From Bacteroidales bacterium (GTDB lineage: Bacteria > Bacteroidota > Bacteroidia > Bacteroidales > UBA932): a stretch of DNA of 64,000 nt. Shown piece by piece: positions 52,754 to 58,725 of this stretch (position 1 is the stretch's first letter; every line of letters starts with the position of its first letter). The DNA lies in assembly GCA_017429205.1 (NCBI GenBank), contig JAFRPH010000062.1:1-64000 (forward strand). Direction: 5' to 3'. A model generated the notes under the pieces. That model did not search any database. It saw only the letters and a program-made list of their open reading frames with translations, and was not told where the DNA came from. The position numbers and the translations under genes were made by a program.

Positions 52754-54739
52754 TTATTCGACCGTCAGCACAAACCCGCCGGCGGATTCCATCGTGATCT
52801 CCAGCGGCTTGTCCGGAGAGACTTTCAACACTTTCTTTTCCAGGATCTTCGGGTCCTTGGCGGTTTTCTTGCCATCCATCCAGCCCGTGGCCGTGTGGGT
52901 GCCCGCGGGGAGGAAGCCCAGGTCCACGGAGACCTTCTTTTTTACGGAATTGTTCAGTCCACCCACGAACCAGGTGTCACCGGAACGCTTGGCGAGGAGC
53001 ACGTATTCCTCCGGGGCTCCGCCGAGGAAGCGGGTGTCGTCCCAGACGGTGGGGACGATCTGCAGGAAATCGGCCCCCGGCTGGCCCAGGACGTGCTTCG
53101 GATGGTCGCAGAAGACCATATACGGGCTGTCGTAGATGACGAATTTCGCCAGTTCGGCGCAGCGGGTGTCACACACCAGCGCCGGCGTCTGGCGCTTCCA
53201 GTCCTCGCGGCGGACGTTGAGGAAGCCGCCCGGGGTGTAGTCCATCTGGCCGGCGAGCATCCGCGTGAAAGCGAGGGTGACGTTATGCTCGGGGGTAGGC
53301 AGCTGCCGGTCCTGGGCGAACTTGTAATACTCGCTGCCCAGCACGCCTTCCCGCGTCATCATATTGGGCCAGGTCCGGTCGATGCCGTCGGGCTTGTAGG
53401 CGCCGTGGAAATCGACCATCAACCGGCATTCCGCCGCCCGCTCGATCACTTTTCGGTACCAGCGCACCATCTCCTGGTCCTCGCGATCCATGAAGTCGAT
53501 CTTGACGCCCGCGACGCCCCAGTCGCGGTACAGCGGGAAGGCGTCGTAGAAGGCGTTGTTCCGGGCGGCGTCGTCGGAATGGATCCATAGCCAGCAGCGG
53601 ACGTTCCTGTCCTCGGCGTAGGCGAGGATTTCCGGCATGTCCAGCTGCGGCGCGGCCTTGGTGATGTCCGCATTCGGCTGCGCGTACGGGCCGTACCACT
53701 GCCAGTCGATGAGCATGTAGGGCCAGCCCATCTGCGAGGCGAAGTCGATGTATTCCTTGATCGTGGGCATGTCCACCTTGACCTCGCCGCTCCACCAGTG
53801 GTCCCAGGCGCTCAGGCCGGGCTTGATCCAGGAGGGATCTTCGATGGCGCAGGGCTCGTTCAGGGAATGGACGGCCTCCGATTCGATGAACTTGCCCGGA
53901 TTGTCGGCGATCATCACCAGCCGCCAGGAGGAACGGATGACATCGTCGAAGCGGACCTTGACGCCCTCCTCGTATTTCTTGAGGTTGGCCCAGGATTCGG
54001 GCTCCTCCCAAGGGAGGGGGGAGAGGTGCGTTTCCAGCGTGCAGACGCCGCCGGCCGTCTTTCCGACGCCCAGGTAGAAGCCGGACCAGTTGTCCATCGC
54101 CGCCTCGGTAATGGCCAGGTAGAGGTCGTCATCCGCTTTCAGCAACAGGGGTAGGCCGGTAATCTGGCTGTCCGGAACGGACGCCAGCGGGGTCCGGGTG
54201 CGCCAGGCCTCCTGGGAGGAGCGGAACGGACGCGGATACTCCGTCATCCAGCCCTCCGTGCCCGCCGGGACGGCGAACTCGGTGAGCTCCCGCTGGACCA
54301 TCCGGTCGCCCACGCGGGTGACGGGATATAAAGTGTACCGGAAGGCGACGCCGTCGTCCATCACCCGGAATTCCAGGTCCATGCGCCGGCCTTCGTCAGC
54401 GGTTTCCTTCAGCTGGAGCGTGAGGTTCTTCGAGGCGACGCTGATGTCGCTGTATTTGTTCGCCACCACCGGCTTCCAGGCCTCCACGTGCGCTTCCACG
54501 GCCGGGTTGCCCAGGACCGTGAAGGGCCCGGCCATCGGCTTTTCGCCCTTGAACTCGAAGCCCATCGCGGAGGGGGCGATGGCCGTCCTTCCGTTCCAAG
54601 TGACGGAATAGGAGAGCCGGTCTCCATTGGAGACGGTCAGGACGATGTTCCCGGAAGGGGAAGAAACGCGGTAATCCGCGGCGTGGCCGCTGAAACAGCT
54701 GGCGACGAAGGCCAGCAGGGCGAGAAGGAACTGTCTCAT
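52754..54739 (-). CDS. GH97 glycoside hydrolase, retaining type
   Basis: 661 residues from the ATG at 54739 (a -7 box lies at 54758-54765; the longer frame would start upstream of the promoter). Signal peptide 1-20. GH97 beta-sandwich (MDLEFRVMDDGVAFRYTLYP), LNEPCAIEDPSWIKPG, YMLIDWQWYGPYAQ and GVAGVKIDFMDREDQEMV with Asp415 as nucleophile, then DFHGAYKPDGIDRTWPNMMTREG. It keeps the acid that retaining GH97 alpha-galactosidases use. Not in the susC operon; it stands convergent to it with its own promoter. Confidence 0.9.
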   Translation of the reverse strand: MRQFLLALLAFVASCFSGHAADYRVSSPSGNIVLTVSNGDRLSYSVTWNGRTAIAPSAMGFEFKGEKPMAGPFTVLGNPAVEAHVEAWKPVVANKYSDISVASKNLTLQLKETADEGRRMDLEFRVMDDGVAFRYTLYPVTRVGDRMVQRELTEFAVPAGTEGWMTEYPRPFRSSQEAWRTRTPLASVPDSQITGLPLLLKADDDLYLAITEAAMDNWSGFYLGVGKTAGGVCTLETHLSPLPWEEPESWANLKKYEEGVKVRFDDVIRSSWRLVMIADNPGKFIESEAVHSLNEPCAIEDPSWIKPGLSAWDHWWSGEVKVDMPTIKEYIDFASQMGWPYMLIDWQWYGPYAQPNADITKAAPQLDMPEILAYAEDRNVRCWLWIHSDDAARNNAFYDAFPLYRDWGVAGVKIDFMDREDQEMVRWYRKVIERAAECRLMVDFHGAYKPDGIDRTWPNMMTREGVLGSEYYKFAQDRQLPTPEHNVTLAFTRMLAGQMDYTPGGFLNVRREDWKRQTPALVCDTRCAELAKFVIYDSPYMVFCDHPKHVLGQPGADFLQIVPTVWDDTRFLGGAPEEYVLLAKRSGDTWFVGGLNNSVKKKVSVDLGFLPAGTHTATGWMDGKKTAKDPKILEKKVLKVSPDKPLEITMESAGGFVLTVE

Positions 54740-54757
54740 AAGGAATAACGATTTGCA

Positions 54758-54809
54758 CAAAGATAGCAAGAAAGACTTGAACAAGCTATCCGGTTTTTTC
54801 GTATCTTTG
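54758..54809. promoter_or_regulatory. Divergent -7 boxes for GH97 and thioredoxin-like genes
   Basis: The minus strand has TATCTTTG at 54758-54765 (19 nt before the GH97 ATG) and the plus strand has TATCTTTG at 54802-54809 (17 nt before the thioredoxin-like ATG). Confidence 0.6.
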
Positions 54810-54825
54810 TCAAAATTTGCTGAAA

Positions 54826-55917
54826 ATGAAAAAGATTATCATTGCTCTTCTGGCGGTGATGGCGACCGTGGGGTGCGCCAACGATACCGCAAAGTATGCC
54901 ATCAGCGGCACGGGCCTCGAGGACGGCGCCCAGGTGCTTCTGGTAGACCAGATTACCGGCGAGGCCATCGACACGGCCGTCGTCGCGAACGGCGCTTTCG
55001 CTTTTAAGGGCAAGGCTCCGAAGGATGCCTTCCTGAACATCACCTCCGACAAGTCCAATTGGAGTTTCATGCTCTTCAATGACGGCAAGCCCATCCAGGT
55101 GAACTATGCTGACAATACCCTCCAGGGTTCCGACCTCAATAACAAGCTCGCCGAATGCGATGCGAAGACCGATGCCATGATGCAGGAATACAACGCCTTC
55201 GTGTCTGAGCTGATGAAACTTCCCGAAGAGGAAATAGATGCGAAGGAGAAGGAGTATGACGCCTGGATTGAAAAACTTCGCGACTGCTACCTCGGCGTTG
55301 TCGAGGAGAATAAGGACAACCTGATTCCGGTCGCTTTCATCCGGAACGTCCGTTCCCTGGCCGGTCCGGACAAGTTCAATGAGCTGCTGGCATCGGATGC
55401 CGTGTTCGCCCAGCATCCGTATGTGCTCGACCTCAAGCGCAAGATTGACGAATCCGTCGCCCGCCAGAAGGAAGCCGAGGAGAAGAAGCAGGCCATCATC
55501 GGCCAGAAGTTCCTCGACCTCGAGGAGGCCGATCCGGACGGCAACCTGCACAAGCTGAGCGAGTACGTGGGCCAGGGCAAGTGGGTCCTCGTCGATTTCT
55601 GGGCCTCCTGGTGCGGCCCCTGCAAGGCGGAGATGCCCAATGTGGTCAACGCCTATGCGAAGTATCACGACAAGGGATTCGAGGTCGTGGGCCTGTCCTT
55701 CGACCGCGAGAAGGAACCCTGGGTGGAAGCCATCAAGGAATGGGAGATGCCCTGGATCCACCTCTCCGATCTCAAGTACTGGAAGACCGTCGCCTCCGAT
55801 GTGTACAATGTCAATTCCATCCCGGACAACTTGCTGATCGATCCGGAAGGAACCGTCGTCGCCCGCTGCCTCCGCGGTGATGCCCTCGAGGCCAAGCTGG
55901 CCGAGATTTTCAAATAG
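54826..55917 (+). CDS. TlpA-like thiol-disulfide oxidoreductase lipoprotein (DUF4369 + thioredoxin)
   Basis: 363 residues from the ATG at 54826, lipobox Cys17 (ATVGCAND). N-terminal DUF4369-like domain (KYAISGTGLEDGAQVLL, about 22-130), coiled helix linker (about 160-205, KRKIDESVARQKEAEEKK), then a thioredoxin/AhpC-TSA domain with DFWASWCGPCKAEMP (CGPC) and IPDNLLIDPEGTVVA. Reduces or oxidises disulfides in exported proteins. Own promoter and a strong terminator, so independent of the sugar genes. Confidence 0.9.
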   Translation: MKKIIIALLAVMATVGCANDTAKYAISGTGLEDGAQVLLVDQITGEAIDTAVVANGAFAFKGKAPKDAFLNITSDKSNWSFMLFNDGKPIQVNYADNTLQGSDLNNKLAECDAKTDAMMQEYNAFVSELMKLPEEEIDAKEKEYDAWIEKLRDCYLGVVEENKDNLIPVAFIRNVRSLAGPDKFNELLASDAVFAQHPYVLDLKRKIDESVARQKEAEEKKQAIIGQKFLDLEEADPDGNLHKLSEYVGQGKWVLVDFWASWCGPCKAEMPNVVNAYAKYHDKGFEVVGLSFDREKEPWVEAIKEWEMPWIHLSDLKYWKTVASDVYNVNSIPDNLLIDPEGTVVARCLRGDALEAKLAEIFK

Positions 55918-55926
55918 TCTGATGAT

Positions 55927-55953
55927 AGCCCGGCCGCCCGCCGGGCTTTTTTC
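55927..55953 (+). terminator. Rho-independent terminator of the thioredoxin-like gene
   Basis: AGCCCGGC and GCCGGGCT form an 8-bp stem followed by TTTTTT; it separates the gene from the LacI operon. Confidence 0.8.
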
Positions 55954-55962
55954 GGAAAGTTT

Positions 55963-55978
55963 GTACAAACGTTTGTAT
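55963..55978. promoter_or_regulatory. LacI-type operator upstream of the LacI gene
   Basis: GTACAAACGTTTGTAT contains the 14-bp perfect palindrome TACAAACGTTTGTA, identical to the core of the kduD site. It covers the TTTG (55972-55975) that serves as the -33 element of the LacI gene, which suggests self-repression. Confidence 0.75.
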
Positions 55979-55995
55979 TATTCCGGAATCTTCCC

Positions 55996-56003
55996 TATCT
56001 TTG
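55996..56003 (+). promoter_or_regulatory. -7 box of the LacI-kdgK-kdgA operon
   Basis: TATCTTTG with a TTTG 20 nt upstream. The ATG is only 7 bp beyond, so the transcript would have almost no leader. Confidence 0.6.
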
Positions 56004-56010
56004 CACCGCA

Positions 56011-57012
56011 ATGGTGACGATCTCCGACATAGCCGCCGCCCTCGGGGTGACGCCGTCCACGGTTTCGCGGGCGCTTTCCGGCAGCCCTCGCGTGAAGGAG
56101 GAAACCCGCCTGGCCGTCGAAAAGATGGCGGCGGAAATGGGCTATGAACGCAACATCGTCGCGTCCAATCTCCGGAAGGGACGGTCCGACATCGTCGGCA
56201 TCATCGTTCCGCGCATCCACCGCAACTTTTTCTCCAACGTCATCGGCGGGGCCGAGTCCATCCTGGAAGCGGCCGGCTACTGCGTCCTGATCTGCCAGAC
56301 GCACGAGCGGTTCGAGGCGGAGGTGAAGGCGCTCCGCACGCTTCGGAACAACCAGGTGGCGGGGGTGCTGATGTCCCACGCCATCGGCTCGGACAATGGG
56401 AACCATATCCTGGAAGTGCTCGGCGACCGGATCCCGCTCGTGCAGTTCGACCGTGTGTTCAGCGAGCTTCCCGGCGCGAAGGTCGTCAGCAACAACTTCG
56501 AGGGCGCCTATGCCGCCACGAAGCATCTGGTGGAGCAGGGATACCGCCGCATCGGCACGCTCGCGGGCTATATGAACTCCGAGGCGTATGCCGCCCGGCT
56601 CGAAGGGTACCGCCAGGCGCTCCGGGACAGCGGCCTTCCCGTGGACGAATCCCTCGTCCATTACGACACCATCGTCCGGGAAACCGGCTTCGAGGCGGGC
56701 CTCAAGGCCATCGACGCGGGCTGTGACGCGCTCTACAGCGCCGGCGACTTCTCCGCCCTCGGCGCCATCGAAGCCGCGCGGGAGCGGGGCCTCCGCATTC
56801 CGGAGGACTTCGGCATCGTGGGCACGGCCAACGAAGCCTTCACGGCCCTGATGACTCCGTCCATGAGCTCCCTCGCCCTGAATCCCTTCGAGATGGGCCG
56901 CCAGGCCGCCCAGGCCTTCCTGGCCGGGGAGGAGGGGACCGTCGTCGTGCCCATGGAACTGAAAGTGCGGGAATCCTCCTGCCGCAACAAGCAACAAAAC
57001 CTATCGATATAA
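56011..57012 (+). CDS. LacI-family transcription regulator of the uronate pathway (KdgR-like role)
   Basis: 333 residues. The N-terminal helix-turn-helix is VTISDIAAALGVTPSTVSRA (2-21) and the hinge helix follows at about ERNIVASNLRKG (48-59). The sugar-binding core (SDIVGIIVPRIH, GVLMSHAIGSDN, FGIVGTANEAFTALMTPSMS) is of periplasmic-binding-protein type. It heads an operon with kdgK (1 bp) and kdgA, and its promoter carries the same palindrome as kduD. An intermediate such as 2-keto-3-deoxygluconate is the likely effector (inference). Confidence 0.9.
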   Translation: MVTISDIAAALGVTPSTVSRALSGSPRVKEETRLAVEKMAAEMGYERNIVASNLRKGRSDIVGIIVPRIHRNFFSNVIGGAESILEAAGYCVLICQTHERFEAEVKALRTLRNNQVAGVLMSHAIGSDNGNHILEVLGDRIPLVQFDRVFSELPGAKVVSNNFEGAYAATKHLVEQGYRRIGTLAGYMNSEAYAARLEGYRQALRDSGLPVDESLVHYDTIVRETGFEAGLKAIDAGCDALYSAGDFSALGAIEAARERGLRIPEDFGIVGTANEAFTALMTPSMSSLALNPFEMGRQAAQAFLAGEEGTVVVPMELKVRESSCRNKQQNLSI

Positions 57013-57013
57013 T

Positions 57014-58051
57014 ATGCCTAAAGTAGTTACCTTCGGCGAAGTGATGCTTCGCCTCTCCACCCCCGGTTACCTGCGCTTCTCGCAGGCCCATCAGTTCGAC
57101 GCCACCTTCGGCGGCGGCGAGGCCAACGTGGCCGTCTCCCTGGCCAATTACGGCATCGACACCCAGTTCGTCACCCGGCTTCCCAAGAACGACATCGCCG
57201 ACATGTGCGTCGCGGAGCTCCGCGGCTTCGGCGTCGGCACCGACGGCATCGTCTGGGGCGGTGACCGCGTGGGCATCTATTATCTGGAGACCGGCGCCGT
57301 GGCGCGCGGTTCCAAGGTCGTCTATGACCGGGCCCATTCCGCCATCTCCGAGATCCAGCCCGGCATGGTGGACTGGCGCAAGGTCCTCGAGGGGGCCGAC
57401 TGGTTCCATTGGACCGGCATCACCCCGGCGCTGAGCCAGGGCGCGGCCGACGCCTGCCTGGAGGCCATCAAGGTCGCCAACGAGATGGGCGTGAAGGTCT
57501 CCTGCGACCTCAATTACCGCAAGAAACTGTGGAAGTACGGCAAGTCCGCCTCCGAGGTCATGCCCGCCCTCGTGGAAGGCTGCGACCTCATCCTCGGCAA
57601 CGAGGAGGACGCGGAGAAGGAGTTCGGCATCAAGCCCGAGGGCTTCGATGCGGAAAAGACGGGCGGCGAGATCGACCAGACCCGTTTCGAGAGCGTCTGC
57701 CGCCAGCTCATTGACCGTTTCCCGCGCTGCAAGAAGGTCGCGGTGACCCTCCGCGGCTCCATCAACGCGAACCACAACACCTGGGGTGGCGTCCTCTATG
57801 ACGGCAAGACCCTCTGGCAGAGCAAGCGCTACGACATCACCCACATCGTCGACCGCGTGGGCGGCGGCGACTCCTTCATGGGCGGTCTCCTCTATGGTCT
57901 CCTGGCCTACGATACGGACCAGCAGGCCATCGAGTTCGCGGCGGCGGCCTCCTGCCTCAAGCACACCATCATCGGCGACTACAACCGCGTCACCGTCGCC
58001 GAAGTCGAAGGTCTCATCGCCGGCGGCGGTTCCGGCCGGGTCAGCAGATAA
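57014..58051 (+). CDS. kdgK: 2-keto-3-deoxygluconate kinase
   Basis: 345 residues, a PfkB-family sugar kinase. FGGGEANVAVSLANYGID (about 31-48) binds the sugar, and HIVDRVGGGDSFMGGLLYGL has the catalytic Asp and the anion hole. It makes 2-keto-3-deoxy-6-phosphogluconate from KDG and ATP. It lies 1 bp after the LacI gene and 9 bp before kdgA, which secures the assignment over other PfkB kinases. Confidence 0.93.
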   Translation: MPKVVTFGEVMLRLSTPGYLRFSQAHQFDATFGGGEANVAVSLANYGIDTQFVTRLPKNDIADMCVAELRGFGVGTDGIVWGGDRVGIYYLETGAVARGSKVVYDRAHSAISEIQPGMVDWRKVLEGADWFHWTGITPALSQGAADACLEAIKVANEMGVKVSCDLNYRKKLWKYGKSASEVMPALVEGCDLILGNEEDAEKEFGIKPEGFDAEKTGGEIDQTRFESVCRQLIDRFPRCKKVAVTLRGSINANHNTWGGVLYDGKTLWQSKRYDITHIVDRVGGGDSFMGGLLYGLLAYDTDQQAIEFAAAASCLKHTIIGDYNRVTVAEVEGLIAGGGSGRVSR

Positions 58052-58060
58052 ATTTGAACT

Positions 58061-58723
58061 ATGGCAAAATTCAAGAAATTCGATACCGTCGGTATCATCA
58101 AGGGCACCGGGATCGTGCCGGTGTTTTACAATGCGGATGTGGAACTCACGAAGAAGGTCGTGAAGGCTTGCTATGACGGCGGGATCCGCGCGTTCGAGTT
58201 CACGAACCGGGGCGACGGCGCCCATCGGGTGTTCAAGGAGGTCATCTCCTTTGTGCGGGCGGAGTGCCCGGAGATGGCGTTCGGCGCCGGGACGATTCTC
58301 GATGCGCCGACGGCTGCGCTGTATTTGCAGCTGGGCGCGGACTTCATCGTGTCGCCGTGCCTGGTGGACGAGGTGGCACCGATTTGCAATCGCCGCGGTG
58401 TGCCGTACAGCCCCGGCTGCGGCACCGTGACGGAGATTGTCCACGCGATGGAGCTGGGCTGCGACCTGGTGAAGGTGTTCCCGGCCGGCACCGTGGGCGG
58501 TCCTGCGTTCGTGAAGAACGTCCTCGGCCCGCTGCCGTGGGCGATGATCATGTGCACCGGCGCGGTGGAACCCACCGAGGAGAACCTCACGGCCTGGGCC
58601 AAGTCCGGCGTCACCGCCGTGGGCATGGGCTCCAAGCTCTTCCCGAAGGAGGTCATCAAGGCCGGCGACTGGGCCTCCGTCTCCGCCCTCTGCGCGAAGT
58701 GCCTCGACTGGTTTAAGGCGTAA
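58061..58723 (+). CDS. kdgA: 2-keto-3-deoxy-6-phosphogluconate aldolase
   Basis: 220 residues, class I aldolase of the KDPG/KHG family. FEFTNRGDGAHRVFKE has the catalytic Glu, SPCLVDEVAPICNRRGVPYSP the middle strand, and LVKVFPAGTVGGPAF the Schiff-base Lys138. It splits KDPG into pyruvate and glyceraldehyde 3-phosphate, the last step of the uronate route. The symbol eda is also used for this gene. Confidence 0.94.
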   Translation: MAKFKKFDTVGIIKGTGIVPVFYNADVELTKKVVKACYDGGIRAFEFTNRGDGAHRVFKEVISFVRAECPEMAFGAGTILDAPTAALYLQLGADFIVSPCLVDEVAPICNRRGVPYSPGCGTVTEIVHAMELGCDLVKVFPAGTVGGPAFVKNVLGPLPWAMIMCTGAVEPTEENLTAWAKSGVTAVGMGSKLFPKEVIKAGDWASVSALCAKCLDWFKA

Positions 58724-58725
58724 GT

